From assembly GCA_031286165.1 (NCBI GenBank), contig JAITUU010000024.1, positions 1 through 61,402 on the forward strand: DNA of 61,402 bases. Direction: 5' to 3'. This DNA comes from Bacteroidales bacterium. GTDB lineage: Bacteria; Bacteroidota; Bacteroidia; Bacteroidales; UBA1715. Positions 26,836 to 37,900 of the stretch are shown in pieces (position 1 is the first letter of the stretch; every line of letters begins with the position of its first letter). Made by a program: the position numbers and the translations under genes. The notes beneath the pieces are model-generated. The model had not been told where the DNA came from. It searched no databases and was given only the letters and a program-made list of their open reading frames with translations.

Positions 26836-29307
26836 TTAAAATTGCTGCCCCAGCACAAAACTTGGTTGCCAGCCGCCTACACCTTTTTTTCTATCTACTC
26901 TATCGAAACCGTAGCCAAAATCAAACCCCACCAAACCTATCATAGGCAGTATAAGACGAATACCTGCGCCGGCACTTCGTTTTATATCGAAGGGATTGTA
27001 ATCCGAGAACTTCATCCACGCATTGGCTGCTTCGGCAAATGCCAGCACGTAAATAGTTGCTTGCGGTTTCAATGTAAGTGGATAACGTAATTCTAAGGAG
27101 AATTTATTGTATAAGTTGGCACCTGTTTCTCCTTGCGGAGTGAGTGCGCCCGATGCGTAGCCGCGCATAGGCACAATGTCTATACCGTAGTAGTACATAT
27201 TTGAAAGTCCATCGCCGCCCACATCGAAGCGTTCAAAGGGTGATTGGAAATTTTTGTTATAATATCCCAAAAATCCGAAATCGGCGCGAGTTTCGAGTAC
27301 CAAATTTTGATAAATAGAGGTATAAATTTTCGATTTCAAAGTCCATTTGTGATATTCTATCCATTTATATCGCTGCGCGGGAGTGAGGTCGGCAGTGTTG
27401 GCATCGCTGCGGAAGGCAGAAAATGGTGGTGTGAGTTCAAGGCGTGCGGTAAACATGGAACCTCTGCGCGGATAGAGCGGTTGGTCTATGGAATTGCGGC
27501 TGAGGCTGGTGGCATAGGTAGCACTGCGCGATACTATATCTTTGGGAAAATCTACGGGCAATCCGCCGTAGGCTGCGCCATCGTAGTTTTTCAGCGTGTA
27601 TTGTTTTAGCCCCACTTCGTTGAAAAGCGAGAAAAAGTCATCGGGAACGGTGAGATTTTTACCCAATCCCACACTTGCACCGAGTGTAGTCCACGAACCG
27701 TAATTACTGCTCGAACGTGCGTATCCATTGCCGCGAATAGATGCAAACACGGAATAACTCATGGTATTTGGGCGTTTGCCGCCAAACCACGGCTGCACAA
27801 AGGAAATACTGTAATATTGATAGTAGCGCGGATTGATAGATGCGTTCAAACTCAAACTTTGTCCATCGCCCGAAGGAATGGGTCGCCATGCGCTTGGATT
27901 GAAGAAATTGCGTGCCGAAAAGTTATTTAAAATCAATCGTACCGAACCAATAATGTACTGACCGCTCCAACCTCCCGAAATTTCTATTTGGTCGCTCGAT
28001 TTTTCGGTGAGTACGTATTCTATATCCACCGTGCCGTCTTGCGGATTGGGCGTAGGGTTGATTTCCATGTTTTCGGGGTCAAAGTAGCCCAACATTGCCA
28101 ATTCGCGTTGGGTGCGAATAATATCGGCGCGGCTGAATAAATCGCCGGGAAGGGTGCGGATTTCGCGGAAAATGACGTGGTCATTTGTTTTGGTATTGCC
28201 GCGTACCGTAACCATGTCGATAGTTGCCTGCTGCCCTTCGTAAATTCTGATTTCTAAATTCACCGTATCGTTTACTACGCTCAATTCCACCGGTTCGGCA
28301 TTGAAAAATAAATAGCCGTGGTCCATGTAAATAGAACTCACGCCTTCCATGCCGAAGAGATTTTCTTGCAGTTTATCATCGCGATATACATCGCCTTTTT
28401 GAATACGAAGAAGTTTGTTTAGCATTTCGGTGGAGTACACAGTATTGCCCAGCCATGTAATATCGCCAAAGAAATAGCGCGGACCTTCGGAAATGGTAAT
28501 GCGAATGAGTTTGGTATTTTCATCGTAGTTAATTACTGTGTCGTGCGTTATTTGCACATCTCTGTATCCCAATTTGCGATATTTTTCGAGGATACTTTTT
28601 TTGTCTTCTTCAAAATCTTTGGGAATGAATTTTGAGCGTTTGAAAATAAAAATAGATTTTCGTTTGGTGTGTTTCATGGCGCGTTGCAGTTTATGCTGCG
28701 AAAGTTCGTGATTACCCTCAAATTCTATATCTTGCACTTTCACGCGCTTGCCTCTGTTTACATCTATGGTTATATCGGTTTCGTTGAAACGAGTCGTATC
28801 GGGTACTTGGGTAGTTTTTATTTGCACATTGAAGTAGCCTTTTTCGTAGAAAAAGTTACGAATGAGTTGTTCGGCTTCACTGATGCGATTTTCGGTAATC
28901 TGCGTATGTTTTTTCAGTCCTATGCGCTCCGTCAAATCGGTGCGTTCGCCTTTTTTTAGTCCGGTAATGGTGAGTGTGCCCACACGACCCAATTCTTGGA
29001 GTTCCAGCACTAAATAAATAGAATCGTTTTCAATTTTCGATGCGGTAATTTGCACGTTGGCAAATAAATTTTGATTCCACAATCGCTCTATGGCGTGGGT
29101 AATATCGGGACCGGGAATGGTGATTTTTTGCCCTGCTTGCAAGCCCGATGCTTTAATAATGGGTTTGGGTTGTAAATTGCTCACACCCTCTACGGCAATA
29201 TCGGCTATGGTGTAGATTTGTGGATTTTGGAAGGTAAAATTGTTTTGGGAAAATGAGGCTAATGCGCTTATAATGAGCGTAAAAGATATAATGAGCGTTT
29301 TCTTCAT
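26836..29307 (-). CDS. bamA: Outer membrane protein assembly factor BamA (Omp85)
   Basis: An 823-residue Omp85 protein that inserts beta-barrels into the outer membrane. The signal peptide is residues 1-21. POTRA domains span about 30-440 (for example YTIADIAVEGVSNLQPK, VQDIEFEGNHELSQHKL, IDMVTVRGNTKTNDHVI) and the beta-barrel about 460-823, with the VRGY-like loop motif (PMRGYASGALTPQG) and the aromatic terminal residue (VLGQQF) recognised by the machinery itself. It lies between uppS and the Skp genes, the usual context. The start is ATG 29307; the 39-bp gap to uppS is a taataac repeat. Confidence 0.96.
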   Translation of the reverse strand: MKKTLIISFTLIISALASFSQNNFTFQNPQIYTIADIAVEGVSNLQPKPIIKASGLQAGQKITIPGPDITHAIERLWNQNLFANVQITASKIENDSIYLVLELQELGRVGTLTITGLKKGERTDLTERIGLKKHTQITENRISEAEQLIRNFFYEKGYFNVQIKTTQVPDTTRFNETDITIDVNRGKRVKVQDIEFEGNHELSQHKLQRAMKHTKRKSIFIFKRSKFIPKDFEEDKKSILEKYRKLGYRDVQITHDTVINYDENTKLIRITISEGPRYFFGDITWLGNTVYSTEMLNKLLRIQKGDVYRDDKLQENLFGMEGVSSIYMDHGYLFFNAEPVELSVVNDTVNLEIRIYEGQQATIDMVTVRGNTKTNDHVIFREIRTLPGDLFSRADIIRTQRELAMLGYFDPENMEINPTPNPQDGTVDIEYVLTEKSSDQIEISGGWSGQYIIGSVRLILNNFSARNFFNPSAWRPIPSGDGQSLSLNASINPRYYQYYSISFVQPWFGGKRPNTMSYSVFASIRGNGYARSSSNYGSWTTLGASVGLGKNLTVPDDFFSLFNEVGLKQYTLKNYDGAAYGGLPVDFPKDIVSRSATYATSLSRNSIDQPLYPRRGSMFTARLELTPPFSAFRSDANTADLTPAQRYKWIEYHKWTLKSKIYTSIYQNLVLETRADFGFLGYYNKNFQSPFERFDVGGDGLSNMYYYGIDIVPMRGYASGALTPQGETGANLYNKFSLELRYPLTLKPQATIYVLAFAEAANAWMKFSDYNPFDIKRSAGAGIRLILPMIGLVGFDFGYGFDRVDRKKGVGGWQPSFVLGQQF

Positions 29308-29346
29308 GTATTGTATTTCTAAATTCTAATAACTAATAACTAATAA
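29308..29346. repeat. 9-bp taataacta repeat upstream of bamA
   Basis: Three consecutive taataacta units (about 29326-29348) abut the end of uppS. It is another member of the short-word tracts between genes here. Confidence 0.5.
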
Positions 29347-30099
29347 CTACTGAACCTGTTCTCCGGTTTTTCCAAATCTTCGTTCGCGGCTTTGATAATC
29401 GGCAATAGCGGTTATAAATTCTTCTTTTGTGAAATCAGGCCACAGCGTTTCGGTAAAATACAATTCGGTGTAGGCTATTTGCCACAGCAAAAAATTGCTA
29501 ATGCGATACTCGCCGCTGGTACGAATGAGAAGTTCCGGGTCGGGAATATTTTTGGTGCAAAGATGTGAATTTATTATGGTTTTATCTATATTTTCTACGG
29601 AAATTTTACCTTCAACACATTCTTGTGCAATACGTTTCACCATTTCTTCAATTTCCCAGCGAGCACTATAACTGAGCGCGAGAATTAAATTCAGTCCGGT
29701 ATTTTGTTTGGTATGTTCCACTGCGTCTTGCAATTTTTCTCTTGTTCGGGGCGGAAGAGAGTTTATATCGCCAATAGTACGTAGAACAACATTGTTTTGT
29801 TGTATTTTTTTTAAATTATTTTCAAGTGCTGTTACCAGCAAATCCATCAATCCGAATACTTCGTCTTTGGGGCGATTCCAATTTTCGGTGGAAAAGGCAT
29901 AGAGCGTGAGGTATTCTATACCGATTTCGGCGGCGGCGGTTACTATTTCGTTTACCGTGTCCACACCTTTTTTGTGCCCCAACAGGCGAATATTTCCCCG
30001 TTTTTTTGCCCATCGTCCATTACCGTCCATAATAATGGCTATGTGCTTAGGGAGGTTATTTTTTTCTACGGTTGTTGTTTTTTTTCTTAAAATCTTCAT
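29347..30099 (-). CDS. uppS: Isoprenyl transferase (undecaprenyl diphosphate synthase)
   Basis: UppS (250 residues) extends farnesyl diphosphate with isopentenyl diphosphate to the C55 carrier used for peptidoglycan and O-antigen units. The family signature HIAIIMDGNGRWAKKRG gives the catalytic Asp. Also visible are YLTLYAFSTENWNRP and the substrate-binding end, LLIRTSGEYRISNFLLWQ, with YTELYFTETLWPDF. The start chosen is ATG 30099: it places about 20 residues before the signature, as in homologues, whereas the longer open frame runs back through the porG-like gene. The chosen start still overlaps the 3' end of that gene by 44 bp, so translation is probably coupled. Confidence 0.94.
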   Translation of the reverse strand: MKILRKKTTTVEKNNLPKHIAIIMDGNGRWAKKRGNIRLLGHKKGVDTVNEIVTAAAEIGIEYLTLYAFSTENWNRPKDEVFGLMDLLVTALENNLKKIQQNNVVLRTIGDINSLPPRTREKLQDAVEHTKQNTGLNLILALSYSARWEIEEMVKRIAQECVEGKISVENIDKTIINSHLCTKNIPDPELLIRTSGEYRISNFLLWQIAYTELYFTETLWPDFTKEEFITAIADYQSRERRFGKTGEQVQ

Positions 30100-30820
30100 A
30101 GCGGTTTTTTGTATAAAACGGACAATTTTCCGGTTTCTTTTTGAATACGAATACTGCTGTAACTCCCAGCGTGGAATACCAATCCTTTGTTTGGCGAAAC
30201 CACGCTTGCTTGTACAAATCGTAGTAGGGCACGCTTGTATTGAGTAAATCCAAATTGTCGGTAAATGTTTTGCGGAATACCCACTCCACATTCAATTCCA
30301 CGCGCGGCGAAACTCGGTATTTTAATCCCACACCCATTGGGATTGCAAATATATCGTTAATTTCCGATTGGTCGGCATAAAAAAGTGCAATTCCTGCTAC
30401 CACATAGGGGCTGAAAAATCGTTCGCGTTTTTCGCTGCGGTATTTTTTTTCGGCATAGGCAAATTCCAAAAAGTTAAATTCCATGAGTGCCGCGCCTTCG
30501 TAAATGTTGTTGTCGGAAAATGAATAGCGGCGAGATTGCTGATATGCGTTGTTGAAATCTTGGTCGAAACCTTTTAATTCTATATACGAGAGCGAAAAAC
30601 GGGCAACATAGTGATTGTTTAATCGCATTTTATAGAGGAGCGATAGTGAAAAATGTGGTTTGTAGTAGGCTTTTGTCATATTCACATCGCCATTGTACTG
30701 CGAAGTGCCCACTAAAAAACCGAGAGCGTGATTTTGAACCAATTGCGCATGGGCACAATAAGAAAGTAATAGCATAATTGCCATTACAACTACCGTTTTC
30801 CGCACATTGTAACTCGTCAT
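30056..30820 (-). CDS. porG: DUF6089 family protein, PorG-like T9SS outer-membrane component
   Basis: A 254-residue beta-barrel-like protein with a signal peptide (1-25, ending CAHA). After it come ALGFLVGTSQYNGDVN and RFSLSYIELKGFD, typical of the DUF6089/PorG family, and the Gly-rich strands VVAGIALFYAD and VGLKYRVSPRVELNVEWVFRKTFTDN. In Porphyromonas, PorG is a T9SS part encoded directly before uppS and bamA, the same order as here, which supports the name. The start is ATG 30820; an earlier TTG (30850) overlaps a promoter-like TTTATTTGC. The C-terminal tail is very basic (NNNRRKK) and overlaps uppS. Confidence 0.8.
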   Translation of the reverse strand: MTSYNVRKTVVVMAIMLLLSYCAHAQLVQNHALGFLVGTSQYNGDVNMTKAYYKPHFSLSLLYKMRLNNHYVARFSLSYIELKGFDQDFNNAYQQSRRYSFSDNNIYEGAALMEFNFLEFAYAEKKYRSEKRERFFSPYVVAGIALFYADQSEINDIFAIPMGVGLKYRVSPRVELNVEWVFRKTFTDNLDLLNTSVPYYDLYKQAWFRQTKDWYSTLGVTAVFVFKKKPENCPFYTKNRYEDFKKKNNNRRKK

Positions 30821-30903
30821 AGCGACTGTATTAGTCTTTATTTTTTGCAAATAAAGAGAATATTTTGTTAAAACGTAGAAATGTGCCTATATAGTGTAAA
30901 TTT

Positions 30904-31818
30904 TTAACGGGTAAATTTCGGTGCTCCGGTGGTGGTTTCTTTCATTTTGTAGTGCACTTTGAAAAGACACACTATATACATATCGTTATTGAAAGAATTT
31001 CCTCGTTTTTCGTTGTACCAGCGATTTTCCTGCCATTTGGGATTTGAAAAATAGCGAGCGGCATCTTTGGGAATGTCGTCGGGTGCTACGGCAGCCACCA
31101 AATCGGGATTGGGGTAGGAGGTGCTTACATCGTCTATGTAGTCGGTAAAGGTAAATCGCGGACCGATTTCAATAGACCACGTCCAATACCGGCTGGCGGC
31201 GTATGATGCTTCTATGCCGGTGGGAATACAGAGTTGCACGCGCGAATATGGTCTGCGCGTAGCCATAAAATTTTGACCTTCGGTACCTATGGGTTGCAGT
31301 TCATACCATTTTCCTTCATAGGGTGCTTTGGGGTTAAAGTAAAATACTCCTAAACCGGCATTTACGCGCACCACAAATTTATTGCCCCTCTGACCTTCCA
31401 CGCCTTTGAGTAAGTAAATGTGTCCGCGTGTTTCTTGAATGAGTTTGTATTCTCCGCGCACGTTAAATTCGTAAATCGGCGAGCGAAAGGTTAAATCGCG
31501 GCGGCTGCGAAATTCTTCTTCGGTAAATTCATCGTTGCCGCTAATCATACCAAAGGTAATAGCGGAATTGATAGAAAAACGAGTGTCTATAATATAGCGC
31601 ATACCCACCGAACCGCCTATGCGAGTGGCAAGAAAGTCAAGGTCGGCTATGGAGTGCCGCCCTATGTGAGGTCCGCCACCCAAGTCGCCAAGAAAAAATG
31701 TGGGACCAACTCCTACCAAAAGTTCGTATTTATAGTGGTTGAATATGCGCTGTGCGTGCACCGAAAAACCAACCAATATAAGGAGTGTTATTGTATAAAC
31801 TTTTCTCATAATTCTCAT
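30904..31818 (-). CDS. Second DUF6089/PorG-like outer-membrane protein
   Basis: A 304-residue protein with a signal peptide (1-22, ending FSVHA). It shares the style of the next gene: YELLVGVGPTFFLGDLGGG after the signal peptide, barrel strands with aromatic edges, and LGVFYFNPKAPYEGKWYELQP. It is probably a diverged DUF6089 paralogue of the porG-like gene 84 bp downstream. In known genomes one or two such genes precede uppS. No catalytic motif is seen. A barrel supporting the T9SS translocon is a plausible but unproven role. The ATG is either 31818 or 31809 (an internal Met after four codons). Confidence 0.7.
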   Translation of the reverse strand: MRIMRKVYTITLLILVGFSVHAQRIFNHYKYELLVGVGPTFFLGDLGGGPHIGRHSIADLDFLATRIGGSVGMRYIIDTRFSINSAITFGMISGNDEFTEEEFRSRRDLTFRSPIYEFNVRGEYKLIQETRGHIYLLKGVEGQRGNKFVVRVNAGLGVFYFNPKAPYEGKWYELQPIGTEGQNFMATRRPYSRVQLCIPTGIEASYAASRYWTWSIEIGPRFTFTDYIDDVSTSYPNPDLVAAVAPDDIPKDAARYFSNPKWQENRWYNEKRGNSFNNDMYIVCLFKVHYKMKETTTGAPKFTR

Positions 31819-31864
31819 TTAAAATGCAAGATATATTTTTTTTTGCAAAAATGAATGTTTTTGC

Positions 31865-31898
31865 AAAAAAATCGGCAACAAATTTTTGTTTGTTGCCG
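31865..31898 (-). terminator. Rho-independent terminator of the giant surface-protein gene
   Basis: On the minus strand a 10-bp stem (cggcaacaaa with tttgttgccg, 31873-31882 and 31889-31898) with a six-base loop is followed by seven Ts. It ends transcription from the 3652-codon gene before the DUF6089 genes. Confidence 0.85.
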
Positions 31899-31931
31899 AA
31901 ACTGCGAACTCTTCATGTGGAAATTTTACGA

Positions 31932-34900
31932 TTATTCCACTACAATTTTTACGTTTTGTTTTGTTTTTTTACTGGTGAGTACGCAGGTATATACTCCGCG
32001 CGGCATATTGGTAAAGTCTATTATTTTTTGGGTGGTTTCGCTTGCCGTAAGTTGCTCTTTCTGTATGAGTTTTCCTTCAATATCATATACCGCAAGGGTG
32101 TAGGTGGTAGGCACTGCCGGTGAAATAATGAGGGTGGTGTAGTTTTGCGTTACCGTAGGGAAGGCAGTGAACGATGTTTTTGGAACTTCGTTGATTGCCA
32201 CCGAATTTTGTGTTACGGTAACTATTACCGTAATACTTGATTCCAAACCTCCTTCGGCATTGCGTGCTTTTACCGTTATTGGTTCGGTGCCGCTCCATGT
32301 AGGGTCGAGAACGGTAATGGTGCATTTGCCATTGCTTGCTACGCTCACCGAGAATTTACTGCCGGTATTTGGCGTGTGGTCGAATATCAATGTTTCTGCT
32401 ATGCCGGTTTCGGGGTCAATGTAGGGAGTGAAGTATTGGCTCAATTCCAAAGGATTGAAAGTTCCTCCTTGTTTTATTTTTTGTTCGGAAATTGTTCTGA
32501 TTTTCGGTGCTTCGGAATATTTGCTTACATACGCCGAATAGGTGTAGGTATTGCCATTGTTCAGCGTAGCGGTGAATATAACATCGCCTTTGGTGGTGTA
32601 GGTGTGAATAATTCCATCTTTATCTACGGTGGCTATGCTTGGGTCGCTCGAAGACCATGTTACGGTACTTTTATCGGCATTTGTCGGCGTAGTTTGGAAA
32701 TTAATTTGCACCTGTTGGTTGAAGAAAATATTCGTAGGGTTGCTGCCAAGTGTTATGGCAGTGGCTTTTAGCGGCTCAACTTCTATAAATAGAGCGGTTT
32801 CTAACCCATTTGACGTGGCTACTTTTACTATTGTGTACCCCGGTTTGAGTGCTTGAACAACACCTTCTTGGTTGATAGAAATTGCACCGGTATTGGATTC
32901 CAAAGACCATGTAAGCGATTTATTGGTAGTATTTTCGGGTTTTACGGTGGCAGTGAGTTGTAGTGAAGTACCTGCGGTCATTTTTAGCGTACCTTCGGCG
33001 CCTTCGTTGATAATAACTTCTTCTGCTTCTTGTTCGGGCACTCGAATTGTTTTTGAGGTTTTCACTCCATTAGCGGCAGTAGCGGTTATTACTGCGGTGC
33101 CGGGAGAGAGTGCGGTAATCATACCTCCCTGCGTAACAGATACTATGGAAGAATTGCTTACAGTCCACACAATAGATTGGTCGGTAGCATTGGCAGGAGT
33201 TTTTTGTATGTTTAATAGGAGTGTTTGTTCGAGAGGCAGAATGATTTCGCTACCACCTTCTTTTATGGTAATTGCTGTGAGTTCCACATCTTCGGCATTT
33301 ACGGTAATAGAGCAATAAGCCCTCGCTTCGCCACTTTGCGCTTGTACAGTCAATCGGGCTGTGCCTACGCTGATTCCGGTAATGTAGCCTGCTGCGTCTA
33401 TGCTTGCAATGTCAGTATGGTCTATTGTCCACGAAAGTGCTTTGTTGGTAGCATTGGCAGGGAGCACGGTAGCAAAAATAGGCGAAGAAGAACGATTTCC
33501 AACTGTTACGGTAATAGTAGAGGGAGAAAGTGTAACGCTTGACGGCACTACCGGATTTACGGTAACAACTACGGTAGAAGTTTTACCATTGCTGGTGGTG
33601 GCAGTAATGGTGGCAGTGCCCACACTCACACCGGTAATTACACCGGTGGCACTCACCGTGCACACGCTCGGATTGCTCGAAAGCCACAGAGCCGATTGGT
33701 TGGCAGCGGCAGGGTACACAGAATGTGTGAGTTGGAGCGATTCATCTACTTTTACCGCAGGTTTATCGTTGGTAATAGTAATAGTTTGTGGAACTATTGG
33801 TTTTACCACTATGGTAGTGGTGCCGGTAATAGCAGTATTACCAACGCTGCGTGCGGTAATTACTACGGTGCCTTCACTGAGAGTTGTTACCCTGCCATTA
33901 TTGTTCACAATGGCAATATTTTCATTGCTCGAAGACCACGTAACTGTTTGGATTTTTGCGTTTGTAGGAAGTACTTCTTTTACTATGTTCACCTGTTCGC
34001 CTACAAATACTTCGCTGTATTGCGGTTGCAGGCTAATTGCCGTTACTTGCACAGGGAGCACGGTTACGGTTACTCTGCTTGTAATACCATTGGCACTTTG
34101 TGCGGTTATTTGCGTTGTTCCGTCTGAAAGTGTTACGAGTTTTCCGTTTACAATACTTGCTACTGCGGTATTGCTCGAAGTCCAAGTAATGGTTTTGTTG
34201 GTAGCATTTGTTGGAGTTACAAGGGCGGTAAATTGATATTCATCGTCTTTGTCGAGCGAAAGTACAGTAATAGCACTACCACTTTCGCCGAGTATAGTAA
34301 CCGATGTTACTGAAATTTCTACTTCGGTAACGCTCAGGTTGCAGGTTGCAGTTTTGCCGTTTGCGGTGGTGGCGGTAACTTGTGCAGTACCGGCAGCAAG
34401 TGCCGTAACAAGTCCGTTTTGGTCGATAGATGCTACGAGCGGATTAGTAATGCTGTATGTAACCGATTTATTGGCAGTGTTTGCCGGCAGTACGGTGGCT
34501 TCGAGATTCACTGCTTGCCCAACCGCCAATTCTAAGGTGCTTACACTGAACGATACTGATTGCGCCAATACCGGCGTTACGGTGATGGTGCAGGTAGTGG
34601 TTTTGCCATTGCTTGTGGTAGCGGTAATGGTGGTAGTTCCCACTGAAAGTGCGGTAATTTCGCCATTTACTATGCTTGCCACAGCGGGATTGCTCGAAGT
34701 CCATGTAATGCTTTGGTTGGTAGTATTGGCAGGCATTATGGTGGCGGTAAGAGTGGTAGTGCTGCCGTTGACAAGCGAAAGTGCTATTTGCGAAAGCGTT
34801 ACGCTTTCGGCAAGCATTGGGTTCACGGTAATAATTACGGCTGCGGTTTTATTGTTCACCGAGCGAGCGGTAATAACTGCGGTACCGGCTGTTTTTCCGG

Positions 34901-37900
34901 TAATTATGCCTTCGGCACTCACCGTGGCAATGGTATTGCTGCTCGAAGTCCATGTTATGGTTTTGTTGCTTGCATTTTGCGGTGTAAATGTTACTATCGG
35001 AGCCGCAGTTTCGTCAATATCTATGGCAAGTGCGGCAGGGAGAGAAATTTCTGTAATAGGAATGGCAACATCTACTACGGTAACGGTGCAGGTAGCAGTT
35101 TTGCCATTTGCCGAACGAGCGGTAAGGGTGGCGGTGCCTGCTGCGAGTGCTTGTACTTCGCCGCTCGCGCTCACTTGTACTATTGCAGGGTCGCTCACTG
35201 TCCATGTTATGGTTTTATTGCTAGTATTTGCCGGTACAAAACTCACGTTGATTTGCTCGCTACCACCCACAGGAATAGAAATTGCTTCCGAAGGAAGGAG
35301 AATATTGTTAGCCACTACTTCTTGTACAGTTACTACTACGGTGGCAGTTTTGCCATTGCTGCCGGTGGCAGTTATGGTAGCATTGCCGGGTGCTACGGCG
35401 GTTATTACGCCATTATCTACTGTGGCTATGCCGCTTGCCGAAGAAGTCCACACTATGGTTTTGTCGCTGGCTTTGGCAGGAAGAATGGTAGCGGTAATAG
35501 TGGCACTTTCGCCGGCAGAGAGTTGAACTGCGGTTTCCGAAAGGGTAATACTTGCCACCGGCATAGGATTCACGGTAAGAGTTGCGATTGCAATTTTTCC
35601 GTTTGCCGTCCTTGCTTGTATTTCGGTAGTTCCCGCCATGAGTGCGGTAACAGTACCACCGCTCACAGTTGCCACCGTAGGGCTGCTCGAAGTCCACAAT
35701 ACGGTGGTGTTCGATACATTTTCCGGTATAAATGTTACGGTAAAGTCGAAGGTTTCGTCTATATTGACACTTACCGCCGATTGCGCTATGTGTATAGATT
35801 CCACAGGAATTTCCACTTCTTCCACCGTAATGGTGCAGGTAGCGGTTTTGCCATTTTCGGTACTCACGGTAAGTGTGGTTGTTCCTTCGTTAATAGCCGC
35901 AATTCTGTTGTATTGGTCTAATAGTGCGATTGATTCATTGGCTATTGTCCATGTGGTTGTTTTGTTGCTGGTATTTGCCGGCAGCACTGTTGCGGTGATT
36001 TGCACTTTTTCTCCTACGGAAAGTTTCACTTGTGTTTCGCTGAGTGTTACACTTTGTGCTGCAATAGGATTTACGGTAACAGTGCAAGTAGCAGTTTTGC
36101 CGTTGTGCGAGGAGGCAGTTATGGTAGTCGTGCCTTCGGAAACGGCGGTAATAGTGCCGTTATCTACGGTAGCCACTGCGTTGCTGCTCGAAGTCCACAC
36201 AATAGATTTGTCGGTAGCCGATGTGGGATATATGGTGGCTTCTATTGTTTCGGTATCGCCTTCAAAGAGGGTGAGGGTATTTTTCGAGAGCACAACGCTA
36301 GTCGGATTTATTCCTTGCACGGTAATGGTAATGCTCGCGGTTTTATTGTTCATGGTTTGTGCTGTAATTACCGCAGTACCTATGGCTGCGGCAGTAACGA
36401 TTCCATCGGAATTGACACTTGCCACTGCCGGTGCGCTCGATGACCACGTAAGGGTTTTATTGTCGGCATTGGCAGGAGTGAAATCTACGGTCAATTTTTG
36501 TATTGCGCCCACTTCCAAATCCAGTGCGGCAGGGAGTGAAATAGATTCTACAAGTACCGTGAGTTTATTCACGGTTACTTCGCAGGTTGCGGTCAATCCG
36601 TTTGTGGTGGTAGCGGTGAGTGTGGCTGTTCCTTCCGACACGGCGCGTACACTATTGCTTGCCACTATGGTGGCTACGCTCGGATTGTTCGATGTCCACG
36701 CTACGGTTTTGTTGGTAGTATTGTCGGGCACAATTTCCACTGCCAATAGTGTGCTTTCGCCTTCCGTCATTATCATAGCGGTAGGAATTGCAGTGATAGA
36801 ACTTGCAAGAATAGGTGCTACTGTTATGGTACATTGTGCGGTTTTTCCGTTTGCCGAAGTAATGGTAAGTGTTACCGTTCCTTCTTGTAGCGCACTTGCC
36901 ACGCCGGTAGTTTCGTTAATGCTCAGTACCAGCGGATTCGACGATGCGTAGCTAATGGTTTTATCGCTCGCATTGCTTGGGTTTATGGTTACAGCCGATG
37001 CAAATGAACGACTTTCGCCGAGCAGCAGGGTAAGGCTTGCTTGTGCAAAACTCACATCTTCCACCGGAATTATCAATTCCGTAACGGTAAATCGCACGCG
37101 GCGAGTGGCAGTTGCGCCATCTTCATCGGTTACGGTAAAGGTTATTTGTTCGCTGCCTATCCATGTTGCGCTTTTGGGGGTAACGGTGGCAACATTGTTC
37201 ACCAAACTCACGGTGAAATTTTCGGCAGCAGACACAGTCCACACCAAGTTTGCTACCGGTGTGTTGTCGTCTGTTACGTAGGTATTCAAAGCAATAGGAG
37301 TAAAGGCTTGGCTTTGTTCCACTGTTTGTGCAGGAATTGCACTAATCACCGGTGCGGCATTCACGCGAATTTCTACATCGCTGCCAAAGCGCAGTTCGTC
37401 TATTCCAATACTTCCTTGTTTTGCGGCAGTGGTGCCGGCATCAAAGTATAAGCGCACGCCTTGAATGCTACTTGCACTTACCGAAGACAATACACTTGAA
37501 AAATCGAAGGTATATACATTATAGGTTGTAGAACTTGCAACTGCCTGTGCTGCTACTGTTGCTGTGTTTCCGGCATTGTCGAATATATCGGCACGCAGCG
37601 AAGTGGCTACGCTCGATTTTGCTTTTACCGACACGTAAGGATAGTTCGTAAGGTTCAAAATTTTATTTTCGCCGGCAAGTGCGCTGTACTGAATGTAGTC
37701 GCTGCCTGCGCCGCTGCGGGTGTAGGCTATATTGAGCACGCCCGCGCTGTACGAAAGGTCGTAGAGTGCCGAAGTTTCGCTCCATGCCGTAAGTGCCGGT
37801 TGCAAAATTTGGTCGGTAAGTCCATCAACTATGGAAGGATTTACTACAAAATGCACTATGTAATTGTTGGTTACAAGTAAATTTTCGCTCGTTACGGTAA

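Noticed and set aside
29347..30291. Longer UppS protein starting at 30291
   Set aside because: The first ~64 residues are the out-of-frame complement of the PorG-like gene and have no UppS similarity; ATG 30099 gives the normal length.
33400..36951. Long open frames on the plus strand opposite the Big_2 array
   Set aside because: They follow from the repeated codon pattern of the 18 Ig units (Thr, Val, Ala-rich) read in antisense, giving low-complexity Val/Thr/Ala proteins with no independent start signals or family features.
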